From positions 6,510,001 through 6,574,000 of the forward strand of contig NZ_CP108095.1 of NCBI RefSeq assembly GCF_036194065.1: a stretch of DNA of 64,000 bases. The letters are read 5' to 3'. The DNA is from Streptomyces sp. NBC_00239. Lineage in GTDB: Bacteria; Actinomycetota; Actinomycetes; Streptomycetales; Streptomycetaceae. This document shows positions 45,716 to 54,879 of this stretch, piece by piece. A program made the translations under genes and the position numbers. The notes beneath the pieces are model-generated. The model was not told the origin of the DNA. It did no database searches and worked only from the letters and a program-made list of their open reading frames with translations. The stretch's first letter is position 1, and every line of letters begins with the position of its first letter.

Positions 45716-46939
45716 CTACGGCCGGATTCCGGCGGGTTCGTCCCGGTTGGCGGGTGAGGGCCGCCCGGACGGGCCGGTGTGCCGGCCCGCGCGCAGCACC
45801 GACGCTCCGATGATCAGCGCGAAGGCGAGTGCGGTCACCAGCGCGAAGGACATCACGAGGGAGGTGGCGTCCGCCACGGCCCCGATGGCGGAGGGCGCGA
45901 TCAGCCCCGAGGTGTAGGTGACGGTCGCGACGCCCGCGATGGCCTGGGCGGGGGCCGGGCCGCTGCGCGCGGCGGCGGCGAAGGCCAGCGGGACGACCAC
46001 CGCGATGCCGAGTCCGATCAGCCCGAAGCCGGTGAGCGCCGCGGCCGGGTGCCGGACGGTGACGACGAGCACGCCGCCGACGGTGGCCAGCACCCCGCCG
46101 GTGCGGACCGTGCGGACCGCCCCGAAGCGGTCCACCACCTTGTCGCCGGCGAGCCGGGCCACCGCCATGGTGAGGGCGAACGCGGTGGTCGAGGCGGCCG
46201 CGAGCCCGGCATCGGTGTGCAGGACGTCCTGGAGGTAGACCCCGGACCAGTCCAGGCTCGCGCCCTCCGCGAAGACCGCGCAGAAGCCGATCGCGCCGAT
46301 GAGCACCGCGGAGCGCGGCGGCAGCGCGAAACGCGGCGGCGGCTCCTCGTCGGGGGCGCTGCGCAGGTCCAGCACCCCGCGGCAGGCGAGCAGGCCCAGG
46401 CCGGTCAGGAGCACGGCGGCCACCAGGTGGTGCAGCCGGGCGTCGGTGCCGGTGTGCGCGGCGAGCGTGCCGCCGGCGGAGCCGAGCAGGGCGCCCACGC
46501 TCCACATGCCGTGCAGGGAGGACATGATCGAGCGGCCCAGCCGGTTCTCGGTCTCGACGCCCAGGGCGTTCATCGACACGTCGGACATGCCGGCGGCGGC
46601 CCCGTAGGCGAACAGGGCGAGGCAGAGCGCCGGCAGACCGGGGGCCAGGCTCGGCAGGGCGAGGGCCAGGGTCCACATCGCGAGCAGGCCGGTCAGCGCT
46701 GTCCGGGCGCCGAACCGGTGGTTGACCCGCCCGGCCAGCGGCATCGCCAGGGCGGCGCCGACGGCGGGGAAGGCGAGCGCGAGGCCCAGCGAGCCCGCGC
46801 CGAGCGAGGCGTGGTCCTGGATCCACGGGATGCGGGTGGCGAAGTTTCCGGTGACCGCGCCGTGGACGCAGAAGACGGCGGCGATGGCGAAGCGGGCGCG
46901 GCGCAGTCGCCGCGGGGTGATGTCGGGTTCCCCTGTCAT
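45716..46939 (-). CDS. MFS transporter
   Basis: The 407-residue protein has 12 predicted hydrophobic helices. It contains GRVNHRFGARTALTG between helices 2 and 3 and the repeat-related DKVVDRFGAVRTVRTG in the second half. It is similar to a group of predicted sugar or drug exporters and has no single clear substrate. Divergent to a ROK-family regulator, with only 88 bases and a palindrome between them, it is most likely controlled by that regulator. Confidence 0.88.
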   Translation of the reverse strand: MTGEPDITPRRLRRARFAIAAVFCVHGAVTGNFATRIPWIQDHASLGAGSLGLALAFPAVGAALAMPLAGRVNHRFGARTALTGLLAMWTLALALPSLAPGLPALCLALFAYGAAAGMSDVSMNALGVETENRLGRSIMSSLHGMWSVGALLGSAGGTLAAHTGTDARLHHLVAAVLLTGLGLLACRGVLDLRSAPDEEPPPRFALPPRSAVLIGAIGFCAVFAEGASLDWSGVYLQDVLHTDAGLAAASTTAFALTMAVARLAGDKVVDRFGAVRTVRTGGVLATVGGVLVVTVRHPAAALTGFGLIGLGIAVVVPLAFAAAARSGPAPAQAIAGVATVTYTSGLIAPSAIGAVADATSLVMSFALVTALAFALIIGASVLRAGRHTGPSGRPSPANRDEPAGIRP

Positions 46940-46949
46940 GGACGTAAAC

Positions 46950-46970
46950 TATCAGGAAGCCTGCCTGATA
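46950..46970. promoter_or_regulatory. palindromic operator between the MFS and ROK genes
   Basis: TATCAGG (46950-46956) and CCTGATA (46964-46970) are perfect inverted arms around a 7-base centre. The element lies 11 bases before the MFS start and 58 bases before the ROK start. This is the expected spot for the ROK protein to repress the transporter and itself. Confidence 0.7.
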
Positions 46971-47027
46971 ATTAACCCCTCGAACGGACCCGCGGGGCCA
47001 CCCGATAGGTTCTGGAGCGTGCGTGCG

Positions 47028-48167
47028 ATGTCATCTCCCTCCCCGAGTACGGCCGCCTCTCCGAGTACCGCCCGGGCGATCAACGACCGGCTGGCGCTGC
47101 GCCTCCTCCAGGACGAAGGACCCCTGACGGCGACCCAACTCAAGGCGCTCACCGGGCTGTCCCGGCCGTCCGTCGCCGACCTCGTGGAACGGCTCTCCGA
47201 CGCCGGACTCATCGAGGTCGTGGGGGAGTCCGGCGAGCAGCGCCGAGGCCCCAACGCCCGGGTGTACGGCATCGTCGCCCGCCGCGCCCACCTCGCGGCC
47301 CTCGACGTGCGCACCGACAGCGCGACCGCCGTCATCACCGACCTGCTCGGCAACCCGCTTGCCCAGGCCGAGCTCCCGGCGGGCACCGCCGAGGACGCGG
47401 TGGCCGTACTGGAACGCACGGCCCTCGCGGCGGGCGCCGGGGAACTGCACACCGTGGTGGTCGGCGCGCCCGGCCTGGTGGCCCCGGCCACCGGCGAACT
47501 CCGCGACACGGCCGGGCTGCCCGGGTGGCACCGGGAACTGGTGGCCCTGCTCCAGCGGCGGCTGCCCGCGGCGGTCCGGGTCGAGAACGAGACCAACCTC
47601 GCGGCCGTGGCCGAGCAGCGGCTGGGAGCCGCGCGCGACGTCGACTCGTTCGTGCTGCTGTGGCTGGGCGCCGGGGTCGGCGCCGCCGTGGTGCTCGACG
47701 GGCGGCTGCGGCGCGGGGCCTCGGGCGGGGCGGGCGAGATCGGCTTCCTGCCGGTGCCCGGCACCGGCGGCCTGCCGTCCGCGACCGGCTGCGACGGCGG
47801 CTTCCACGCGCTGGCGGGCCGGGCGGCGGTGGCCCGGCTGGCGCGGGAGCACGGCTTCGCGGGACCGCCGGAGCAGGCGGTGGCGGGCGCGGCCGGTCCG
47901 GACTTCCTCGACGCGCTCGCCGAGCGGCTGGCCGTCGGCGCCGCGGCCGTCGCCGCCGTGCTCGACCCCGGGTGCGTGGTGCTCGGCGGGGAACTCGGCC
48001 TCGCGGGCGGCGACGCGCTCGCCGCGCGGGTCGCCGCCCGTCTCCTCACCCTCACTCCGGTCCCGACCGAGGTCCGGGCCACCGCGCTCGGCGGCCCGGC
48101 GGTCCTGGCCGGCGCCCGGCTGCTGGCCCGCGACGCGGCCCAGGACGCCCTCTTCGGCCCCGCGTAG
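47028..48167 (+). CDS. ROK-family transcriptional regulator
   Basis: The 379-residue protein has a winged helix-turn-helix at about 25-75 (ATQLKALTGLSRPSVADLVE) followed by a ROK sugar-kinase-like domain. That domain has VENETNLAAVAEQRLG and GASGGAGEIGFLPVP. The zinc motif CxCGxxGCxE found in many ROK proteins is reduced to SATGCDGGFHAL, so zinc binding is doubtful. The ATG at 47028 is preferred because GGAG is 11 bases away; a GTG at 47019 would be too close to it. It is divergent from the MFS gene and likely its repressor. Confidence 0.88.
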   Translation: MSSPSPSTAASPSTARAINDRLALRLLQDEGPLTATQLKALTGLSRPSVADLVERLSDAGLIEVVGESGEQRRGPNARVYGIVARRAHLAALDVRTDSATAVITDLLGNPLAQAELPAGTAEDAVAVLERTALAAGAGELHTVVVGAPGLVAPATGELRDTAGLPGWHRELVALLQRRLPAAVRVENETNLAAVAEQRLGAARDVDSFVLLWLGAGVGAAVVLDGRLRRGASGGAGEIGFLPVPGTGGLPSATGCDGGFHALAGRAAVARLAREHGFAGPPEQAVAGAAGPDFLDALAERLAVGAAAVAAVLDPGCVVLGGELGLAGGDALAARVAARLLTLTPVPTEVRATALGGPAVLAGARLLARDAAQDALFGPA

Positions 48168-48200
48168 CGCACGCGTACGAGCCGGCTTGGCCGCACGTGC

Positions 48201-48287
48201 GGGCCCGGTGCATACGGGCCCGGTGTGCATTACGGGCCCGGTCTGTGCGGCCCGCGCGCAGGGCTTGGCACGCACGGCCCGCGCGCA
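48201..48287. repeat. short direct repeats downstream of the ROK gene
   Basis: GGGCCCGGT occurs three times (48201-48209, 48216-48224, 48234-48242), and CGGCCCGCGCGCA twice (48248-48260, 48275-48287). The tract fills most of the gap between the ROK and the NmrA-like genes and contains no gene. Confidence 0.6.
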
Positions 48288-48332
48288 CGGCTTCGGTGCC
48301 GGGCCGCCCGGCCGCCCGCTCGCGCGTACGGC

Positions 48333-49088
48333 TCAGACGGTGCCGGCCGTGGCGCGGTCGTGGAGGAATTCGTCGAAGGTGCGCTTGCCCGTCGCGCCGA
48401 CGGGCGCCAGGTGGCCACCGGCCCGGAAGGCCCGGAAGGTCTTGCCGGGCAGCCGGACCGGGACCACCGGGCGGCGGCTCCCGCGGGCGCGCAGGTAGCG
48501 GCGGGCCAGGTCCGGCAGGTTCTCGGTCAGCGGTCCGCCGAGGTCGGCCACCCGGCCCGCCGGGGCGGCCGCCGCCAGCTCCGCCAGCCGGTCCGCGACC
48601 TCCTCGACCGCGATGGGCTGGTCCGGCACCGCGGGCACCAGGACCACCGGCAGCTTCGCCAGCATGTCCGTCACCATCGCGACCAGGTCGTGGAACTGGG
48701 TGGCCCGCAGGATCGTCACGCCGAGCCCCGACTGCTCCAGCATCCGCTCGACCTTCAGCTTCGTCTTGTAGTAGCCGAACGGCACGACGTCGACCCCCAC
48801 GATCGAGATGTACACGAGGTGCCCGACCCCGGCCCGCCGGGCGGCGCCGATCAGGTGCCCGGCGGCCGCGTCGTCCCCCTTGCCCGACTGCCGCGTGCTG
48901 CTCGCGCAGTGCACGACGGTGTCGACGCCCGCCAGCGCGGCGTCCAGCCCGCTGCCGTCCGTCAGGTCCACCGGGAAGGAGGACGAGCGACGGCTGAGGG
49001 CGCGGACCTCGTGGCCCGCCGCGCGCAGCCGCGCGACGACGGGCGCGCCGAGCGTTCCGGTGCCTCCGGTGACGAGAATGGTGCTCAT
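48333..49088 (-). CDS. NmrA-like NAD(P)-binding oxidoreductase/epimerase
   Basis: The 251-residue atypical SDR protein has the dinucleotide motif ILVTGGTGTLGAPVVARLRA at the N terminus. It has VVHCASS and YYKTKLKVERMLEQSGLGVT, with the lysine of the YxxxK type. The gene lies 53 bases downstream of an ECF41-type sigma factor gene on the same strand. Oxidoreductase/epimerase partners are typical for this sigma group, so it is probably the sigma factor's target. Its substrate is not known. Confidence 0.87.
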   Translation of the reverse strand: MSTILVTGGTGTLGAPVVARLRAAGHEVRALSRRSSSFPVDLTDGSGLDAALAGVDTVVHCASSTRQSGKGDDAAAGHLIGAARRAGVGHLVYISIVGVDVVPFGYYKTKLKVERMLEQSGLGVTILRATQFHDLVAMVTDMLAKLPVVLVPAVPDQPIAVEEVADRLAELAAAAPAGRVADLGGPLTENLPDLARRYLRARGSRRPVVPVRLPGKTFRAFRAGGHLAPVGATGKRTFDEFLHDRATAGTV

Positions 49089-49141
49089 GGTTCCGGTCCT
49101 TCCTGCAGTGGGCGTCTTCCCCAGCTGAGACCGGACGGCCC

Positions 49142-50035
49142 TCAGGAACGTGACAGCTGCTTCTGTACGAACCCCAACTTGTCCGGGTTGACCTGCGCGC
49201 GCACCCCGGCGACCTGCCCCCGCGCCACCTCCAGGACGAGGACGCCGGCCACCTGGCCGCCCGCCCCGACCAGCACCGCCGGAGCCCCGTTGACCTCGGC
49301 GAAGCCGAACTCCAGCCCGGCGCCGTACTTGGCCAGCAGCCCTGCCAGCAGGCGGGCCACCCGATCCCGGCCGTACACCGGCCGCCTGGCGGCGCCGACC
49401 TTCCCGCCGCCGTCTGAGACGTACACCGCGTCGCCTGCCAGCAGCCGCTCCAGCGCGGCCACGTCCCCGTCGCGGGCCGCCGAGAGGAAGGTGTCGACCA
49501 GGCCCCGCCACTGCCCCGGGTCGGCCTGGAACCGCGGCTGCGGCGCGGCCACCCGCTGGGCCGCCCGCCGGTACAGCTGGCGGCAGTTCGCCTCGGTCAG
49601 CTCCAGTAGCCCGGCGATCTCCCGGTGGCCGTACCCGAAGGCCTCGCGCAGCACGTACACCGCCCGCTCCACCGGAGTGAGCCGCTCCAGCAGCACCAGC
49701 AGGGCCAGCGACACCCCGTCCCGCTGCTCCGCCGACTCCAGCGGGCCGAGCGTGCCGTCGGAGGTGAGCACCGGCTCCGGCAGCCAGGGGCCGACGTACC
49801 GCTCGCGGCGGGCCCGGGCCGAGTCCAGGCGGTTCAGGCAGAGGCGGGTGACGGTCTTGGCCAGGAAGGCCCCCGGGTGCTCGACGGCCGCCCGGTCGGC
49901 TGCCCGCCAGCGCAGGTAGGCGTCCTGGACGGTGTCCTCGGCTTCGTCGGCCGAGCCGAGCATCCGGTAGGCGATGCCGAAGAGCCGTGGGCGGTGTTCC
50001 TCGAACCGGTCGGTGTCCTCATCCCCTGTGATCAC
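49142..50035 (-). CDS. ECF41-type RNA polymerase sigma factor with SnoaL-like C-terminal domain
   Basis: The 297-residue protein has sigma region 2 (RPRLFGIAYRMLGSADEAED), the WLPEP linker motif at 84-88 and sigma region 4 (LTPVERAVYVLREAFGYGHR). A C-terminal domain of about 120 residues carries DGGGK at 208-212. WLPEP and DGGGK are the hallmarks of the ECF41 group, in which the C-terminal domain tunes the factor instead of a separate anti-sigma. The GTG at 50035 gives a normal region 2; the frame is open further upstream. An NmrA-like gene follows. Confidence 0.9.
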   Translation of the reverse strand: MITGDEDTDRFEEHRPRLFGIAYRMLGSADEAEDTVQDAYLRWRAADRAAVEHPGAFLAKTVTRLCLNRLDSARARRERYVGPWLPEPVLTSDGTLGPLESAEQRDGVSLALLVLLERLTPVERAVYVLREAFGYGHREIAGLLELTEANCRQLYRRAAQRVAAPQPRFQADPGQWRGLVDTFLSAARDGDVAALERLLAGDAVYVSDGGGKVGAARRPVYGRDRVARLLAGLLAKYGAGLEFGFAEVNGAPAVLVGAGGQVAGVLVLEVARGQVAGVRAQVNPDKLGFVQKQLSRS

Positions 50036-50057
50036 GCATCGAGGGTGCCAGACGACG

Positions 50058-50097
50058 CGGGAGGACCCGGTGGCCGCCGGGCCACCGGGTCCTCCCG
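50058..50097 (-). terminator. 17-bp perfect hairpin after the chitinase gene
   Basis: Arms 50058-50074 and 50081-50097 are exact inverse complements around a 6-base loop. It lies 25 bases downstream of the chitinase stop on the minus strand and ends 23 bases from the sigma factor start, so the sigma gene's promoter must overlap it or lie in the gene. Confidence 0.8.
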
Positions 50098-50121
50098 TCA
50101 CGTCATGGGGTGCTCAGCTGG

Positions 50122-52605
50122 TCAGCAGGCGCCGAGGTCCTCCCAGACGCCCCACTGTCCGGTGGTGCCGGGCTCCTCGTTCTGGGTCCACCACTTGGCC
50201 TTCCAGTTGTGGCCCTTGTGGGAGACGACCGTGCCGCCGTTGGTGATGCTGCCGGCCACGTACGGCGGGTTGGCGCAGGTGCCGCCACCGCCGGTGGTCG
50301 AGCCGGTGGTCCCACCCGTGGTGCCGCCCGTCGTACCGCCGGTGGTCGAGCCGGTGGTCCCACCCGTGGTGCCGCCCGTCGTACCGCCGGTGGTGCCACC
50401 CGTGGTGCCGCCGGTGGTGCCGCCGGTGGTGCCACCGGTCGTACCGCCGGTGGTGCCGCCCGTGGTGCCACCGGTCGAACCGCCCGTGCCGGGCTCGACC
50501 AGGGTGGTGCCGCGCGCCAGGTCGCCGGCCAGGGCGTACGAGGTGCCGGAGATGTTCACGGTCCAGTTGGAGGGCGTGGACACCGGCAGGTAGTAGTTGA
50601 AGGCCACGTCGACCGAGGCGCCCGGGGCCAGCGACTGCCAGGCCGGGAGCTTGAGCGAGACGCGGTGGAAGTCGCCCTTCAGGCCGCCGACGTTGCTGCC
50701 GGTGTGGCCGCTGGTGATCACCTTGGTGCCGAAGCCGGACTGGTCCGAGGCATTGTTCGGGGCGGCGGTCGCGTAGTCGAACTGGAACTCGGTGCCGCCG
50801 GGCAGCGCGGTCTTCGTGTTGTTGGTGATCTTGATCTTCGGGGTGATCGGGTAGTTCGAGTCGCCGAGCTTGAAGTCGGTGAACTCCACCTTCACGTCGA
50901 CCGCCTGGGCCGGCAGCGCGCCGCCTGCCTTCTTCGCGCCGTACGGGGCGGCGGCCTTGAACTTGTCGTACATCAGCGAGGTGAGCGTGTCGCCCATCTC
51001 GTACTGGCCCTTGGCCGCGTTCCAGTAGTAGTCGCCCGCGAGCTCCCACACCATGGTGCCGCCGATGCCGCGGTCGACCACGTAGTCCGCCTTGGCGGCG
51101 ACCGACTGCTCGTCCTCGGTGGAGAGGAAGACCTTCTTCTGCGCGTTCCACAGCCACGGCGCGACCAGGGTCGCGTCGTACTTGCGGGCGTAGGTGCCGG
51201 TCAGCGCGGTGCCCGCCGGGAAGCCGTACTTGGTGACGTAGTCGCCGACGACGCCCTTCTCCAGGTTCTTGGCGTGCCACATCGGGTTGGAGCCCGCGGG
51301 GGACTCGGCGCCGTTGGTGTCCTTGTCGTGCCACAGGTTGTCGATGCCGACCGCGCCGTCACCGCACTTGGTCAGACCCGCGCCGGCCGGGCACGTGGTG
51401 GCCGGGGCCTTGCCCCACAGGCCGTCGGTGCCGCCCTGTACGTTCTTGAAGCCGCGGGTGTAGTACGGCAGGCCGATGTTGATGCGGCCCGACGGCATCG
51501 AACCGCGGAAGTAGTGGTACGCCCAGTCGGTGTTCAGGTAGCCGATGCCGCCGTACTGCTGGCTGCCGTACACGCCGGCCGCGGCGAGCTCGCCGTCCTT
51601 GCCGTCGTCGAACAGCGAGGCGTTCGGACCGACGTACTCGTTCCAGGCGCCGTGCAGGTCGTAGGACATGATGTTGACGTAGTCCAGGTACTGCTGCATC
51701 TGGAACGTCTCCATGCCGCGCAGCAGGTACCCGGAGGACGGGGCGGCCACGGAGAGCAGGTAGTGCTTGCCGTCGGCGGCGCCCGCGCGGTCGAGCTTCT
51801 CGCGGAGCGTCTTCATGAGGACGGCGTAGCCCTTGACCAGGCCCGCGCGGCGGGCGTTGGAGAGCTGCCAGTCGAGCGGGTTGCCCGCGTCCTTCATCGT
51901 GGTCGGGTACTCGTAGTCGATGTCGACGCCGTTGAACCCGTACTTGCGGATGAAGTCGACCGAGGAGGTCGCGAAGGTGTCGATGCCCGCCTGGTTGACC
52001 GAGCCGTCGGCGTTGGTGGCCATCGAGTAGAAGCCGCCGGAGGCGACGCGGTTGCCGTCGTCACCGAAGTAGCCGCCGGTCTCGGCCCATCCGCCCACCG
52101 AGATCAGGGTCTTCACGTTCGGGTACTGCTTCTTGAACTTGTTCAGCAGGTTGAAGTGGCCCTTGTAGGCGAAACCGGGGTCCATCTCCGCCCCGGCGGT
52201 ACCCGGCCAGGTCATGCCGGTGGCCGCATTGTTCGGGCCGTCGGCGCCGACCGAGATCCTGTTGTCGCCGCCCACGTGGGCGAAGGCGTAGTTGAGGTGG
52301 GTGACCTTGTTCCACGGGATGTTGTTCGCGAGGTAGGCGGGCTCGCCGTTCTTGCCCGTGCGCCAGCCGGTGAAGTAGCCGATGACGCGGCGCTGGTGGT
52401 CGGCGCCCATCTTCTCGCGGCCCTCGGCGTCGTAGACGGAGCAATAGGGGACGTCGACGCCCGACGTCTTGTAGAGGCCGTCAGGGCGACAGCTCTCGTT
52501 GTCGGCGGCGTGTGAGATGCCCGCCGAGAGCGAGCTGAACAACAGACCCGCGACCGCGGCTCCGGCTGCCATCAGCGTGGCTCTCGTGCGTGTGGGGGAC
52601 AGCAT
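50122..52605 (-). CDS. secreted GH18 chitinase with carbohydrate-binding domains
   Basis: The 827-residue enzyme is exported by a signal peptide (about 1-34, cut near SHA-ADN). The GH18 domain (about 70-560) has SVGGW and the catalytic motif NGVDIDYE with Glu232. The first Asp of the usual DxxDxDxE is Asn225; the two later Asp residues and the Glu are kept. A beta-sandwich domain follows (about 580-700), then a (GGTT)n linker of about 70 residues, then a CBM5/12 chitin-binding domain (777-827, [13 protein letters not shown]). AGGAGG precedes the ATG at 52605. Promoter repeats upstream indicate chitin induction. Confidence 0.94.
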   Translation of the reverse strand: MLSPTRTRATLMAAGAAVAGLLFSSLSAGISHAADNESCRPDGLYKTSGVDVPYCSVYDAEGREKMGADHQRRVIGYFTGWRTGKNGEPAYLANNIPWNKVTHLNYAFAHVGGDNRISVGADGPNNAATGMTWPGTAGAEMDPGFAYKGHFNLLNKFKKQYPNVKTLISVGGWAETGGYFGDDGNRVASGGFYSMATNADGSVNQAGIDTFATSSVDFIRKYGFNGVDIDYEYPTTMKDAGNPLDWQLSNARRAGLVKGYAVLMKTLREKLDRAGAADGKHYLLSVAAPSSGYLLRGMETFQMQQYLDYVNIMSYDLHGAWNEYVGPNASLFDDGKDGELAAAGVYGSQQYGGIGYLNTDWAYHYFRGSMPSGRINIGLPYYTRGFKNVQGGTDGLWGKAPATTCPAGAGLTKCGDGAVGIDNLWHDKDTNGAESPAGSNPMWHAKNLEKGVVGDYVTKYGFPAGTALTGTYARKYDATLVAPWLWNAQKKVFLSTEDEQSVAAKADYVVDRGIGGTMVWELAGDYYWNAAKGQYEMGDTLTSLMYDKFKAAAPYGAKKAGGALPAQAVDVKVEFTDFKLGDSNYPITPKIKITNNTKTALPGGTEFQFDYATAAPNNASDQSGFGTKVITSGHTGSNVGGLKGDFHRVSLKLPAWQSLAPGASVDVAFNYYLPVSTPSNWTVNISGTSYALAGDLARGTTLVEPGTGGSTGGTTGGTTGGTTGGTTGGTTGGTTGGTTGGTTGGTTGGTTGSTTGGTTGGTTGGTTGSTTGGGGTCANPPYVAGSITNGGTVVSHKGHNWKAKWWTQNEEPGTTGQWGVWEDLGAC
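50284..50490. repeat. 12-bp-period minisatellite coding the chitinase Gly-Thr linker
   Basis: The unit reads as GGTT or GSTT on the coding strand and is repeated about 15 times with small changes. It codes for a flexible linker between the beta-sandwich and the chitin-binding domain. The repeat length is a multiple of 3, so copy number may vary without breaking the frame. Confidence 0.85.
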
Positions 52606-52715
52606 TGTGCCTCCTGGGGAAGGGAGGTTGGCAGGACACAACGAACTGAAGGGCGGTGCTGTAGGCCCCAGATGTGCGCACACCTGACGGGCTGTCTCCC
52701 GGGAATGTGAAGCAG

Positions 52716-52757
52716 ACATTAAGAGGACTAGACCACGCCGTCAATAGGTCTGGACCA
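52716..52757 (-). promoter_or_regulatory. chitinase promoter with chi-type direct repeats
   Basis: On the minus strand, TTGACG (52744-52739) and TAATGT (52721-52716) are 17 bases apart. TGGTCCAGACCT (52757-52746) lies just upstream of the -35 and TGGTCTAGTCCT (52735-52724) lies inside the spacer. Together they form the 12-bp direct repeat pair known in Streptomyces chitinase promoters. The second copy also resembles a DasR site (TGGTCTAGACCA). Regulation by chitin oligomers and carbon source is established for this promoter type; here it is inferred. Confidence 0.82.
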
Positions 52758-52876
52758 AAGCCGAATTGGTCGGATGCAACCTGCCTGAATGCGTCCGGTT
52801 GTGACCCAGGCCACAGCCGGTCACCCGCATGGGTGTGGATCAGGCGTGGCACACTGGCCTGTAAGTACCAGAAGCA

Positions 52877-53004
52877 GCGCACTCCGGGGTCGGTGTAATT
52901 CCGAACCGGCGGTTATAGTCCGCGACCCGTCCGCAGCCAGCGGCCGGTTGACCAGGTGAAATTCCTGGACCGACGGTGAAAGTCCGGATGGGAGGCAGTG
53001 CGCG
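52877..53004 (+). ncRNA. FMN riboswitch (RFN element) ahead of the rib operon
   Basis: The conserved RFN blocks are all present: GGGGTCGGTGTAATTCCGAA, CCGGCGGT, ACCAGGTGAAATTCC and GACGGTGAAAGTCCGGATG. GCGCAC (from 52878) pairs with GTGCGC (to 53004) to close helix P1. FMN binding would shut down the downstream rib genes. The 156 bases between the element and the ribD start carry the expression platform; no strong terminator stem is obvious, so control may be translational. Confidence 0.93.
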
Positions 53005-53160
53005 GCGGGCCGGTCACAGGTACGCCGCTGTAGCCGTTTCACCAGCGTTTTCGCAGGTGGAGCGCGTCTTCGGCCTCGGCGTCCCCGTGCGTGCGCCCGC
53101 TTCATCTGTCGTATCCCGACAGGCCCCGGAGTCCGTGCCCGATTGAGGCAGGAGGACCCG

Positions 53161-54255
53161 GTGGGCCACAACCACGCCGACGCAGACGCCATGCGCCGAG
53201 CCATCGCGCTCGCCGCCCGCGGCCTCGGCTCCACGAGCCCCAACCCCGTCGTCGGCTGTGTCGTCACCGACGCCGCCGGCACCGTCGTGGGCGAAGGCTT
53301 CCACGAGCGGGCCGGCGGCCCGCACGCCGAGGTGCACGCCCTGCGCGCCGCCGGCGACCGGGCCCGCGGCGGCACCGCCTACGTCACCCTCGAACCCTGC
53401 AACCACACCGGCCGCACCGGCCCCTGCGCGCAGGCCCTCATCGAGGCCGGCATCACCCGCGTGGTCTACGCCGTCTCCGACCCGAACCCGCAGGCCAGCG
53501 GCGGTGCCGCAACCCTGCGCGCAGCCGGCGTCGAGACCGAGGCCGCGGTCCTGGAAGCCGAGGCCGCCGAGGGCAACGCCGCCTGGCTCACCTCGGTCCG
53601 CCTCGGCCGCCCGTACGTGCTGTGGAAGTACGCCGCCACCCTCGACGGGCGGATCGCCGCCGCCGACGGCACCAGCCGCTGGATCAGCTCCCCCGAGTCC
53701 CGCGCCGACGTCCACCGGCTGCGCGCCGCCTGCGACGCCGTCGTCGTCGGCTCCGGCACCCTGCACGCCGACGACCCGCACCTCGCGGTCCGCGGCGTCG
53801 AGGGCGCCAGCCAGCCGCTGCGCGTCGTCCTCGACACCCGCGCCACCATCCGGCCCGGCGCCCGGGTCCTGGACGGGGCCGCACCCACCCTCGTCGCCGT
53901 CGCCGAGGACGCCGACACCCGGCACCTCCCCGGCGTCGAGGTGGCCCGGCTCCCGTCCGACGCCCACGGGATCTCCGTGGACGCCCTGCTGCGCGACCTG
54001 TACGCGCGCGGCGTCCGCTCCGTACTCCTCGAAGGCGGCCCGACCCTGGCCGGCGCCTTCGTCACCGCGGGAGCAGTCGACAAGGTCGTCGGCTATCTCG
54101 CCCCGGTCCTGCTCGGCGCGGGCCCCGCCGCCCTCGCCGACGCCGGGATCACCACGATCGCCGACGCACTGCGCCTCGACATCACCGAGACCGTGCGCAC
54201 CGGCCCCGATCTGCGCATCACCGCCGTCCCCACCACCGCCCCCAAGGAGCACTGA
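53161..54255 (+). CDS. ribD: bifunctional diaminohydroxyphosphoribosylaminopyrimidine deaminase / 5-amino-6-(5-phosphoribosylamino)uracil reductase
   Basis: Second and third steps of riboflavin synthesis. The 364-residue protein has the cytidine-deaminase-type zinc motifs HAEVHAL and PCNHTGRTGPC in its N-terminal half. Its C-terminal reductase domain has LWKYAATLDGRIAAADGTSR and VLLEGGPTLAGAF. The GTG at 53161 follows AGGAGG; an upstream in-frame TTG at 53143 is less likely. It is the first gene after the FMN riboswitch and abuts ribE. Confidence 0.94.
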   Translation: MGHNHADADAMRRAIALAARGLGSTSPNPVVGCVVTDAAGTVVGEGFHERAGGPHAEVHALRAAGDRARGGTAYVTLEPCNHTGRTGPCAQALIEAGITRVVYAVSDPNPQASGGAATLRAAGVETEAAVLEAEAAEGNAAWLTSVRLGRPYVLWKYAATLDGRIAAADGTSRWISSPESRADVHRLRAACDAVVVGSGTLHADDPHLAVRGVEGASQPLRVVLDTRATIRPGARVLDGAAPTLVAVAEDADTRHLPGVEVARLPSDAHGISVDALLRDLYARGVRSVLLEGGPTLAGAFVTAGAVDKVVGYLAPVLLGAGPAALADAGITTIADALRLDITETVRTGPDLRITAVPTTAPKEH

Positions 54256-54879
54256 GTGTTCACCGGAATCGTCGAAGAACTGGGCGAGGTCACCGCCGTC
54301 GAGGAGCTCGAGGACGCCTCCCGCTTCCGGCTGCGCGGGCCCGTCGTCACCGAGGGCGCCAAGCACGGCGACTCGATCGCCGTCAACGGCGTCTGCCTGA
54401 CCGTGGTGGAGACCGCGGACGGCGAGTTCACCGCCGACGTGATGGCCGAGACCCTCAAGCGCTCCAGCCTCGGCGCGCTCACCGCCGGCTCCCGCGTCAA
54501 CCTGGAGCGCCCCATGGCGCTCGGCGGACGCCTCGGCGGCCACCTGGTCCAGGGCCACGTCGACGGCACCGGCGCCATCGTCTCCCGCACCCCCTCCGAG
54601 CACTGGGAGATCGTCAAGGTCTCGCTGCCGCGGCAGCTCTCCCGGTACGTCGTCGAGAAGGGCTCCATCACGGTCGACGGGGTGAGCCTGACCGTGGTCG
54701 AGGCCGCCGCGGACTGGTTCACCATCAGCCTGATCCCCACCACCCTCGCGCTGACCACCCTCGGCATCAAGCAGGCCGGCGACCCCGTCAACCTGGAGGT
54801 GGACGTCCTCGCCAAGTACGTCGAGCGCCTGCTCGCCGCCGGCGTGGACCCGCTGCACGCGAAGGAGAGCGCGGAATGA
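54256..54879 (+). CDS. ribE: riboflavin synthase, alpha chain
   Basis: Dismutates two lumazine molecules to riboflavin. The 207-residue protein begins with the signature [12 protein letters not shown] and contains two lumazine-binding repeats, with [14 protein letters not shown] in the first and [14 protein letters not shown] in the second. The GTG start directly follows the ribD stop and the stop overlaps the next ATG. Confidence 0.96.
   Translation: MFTGIVEELGEVTAVEELEDASRFRLRGPVVTEGAKHGDSIAVNGVCLTVVETADGEFTADVMAETLKRSSLGALTAGSRVNLERPMALGGRLGGHLVQGHVDGTGAIVSRTPSEHWEIVKVSLPRQLSRYVVEKGSITVDGVSLTVVEAAADWFTISLIPTTLALTTLGIKQAGDPVNLEVDVLAKYVERLLAAGVDPLHAKESAE

Noticed and set aside
49625..50593. 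Plus-strand frame with long Val-Val-Pro-Pro repeats
   Set aside because: It is the complement of the chitinase Gly-Thr linker and of the sigma factor gene, both supported by family motifs.
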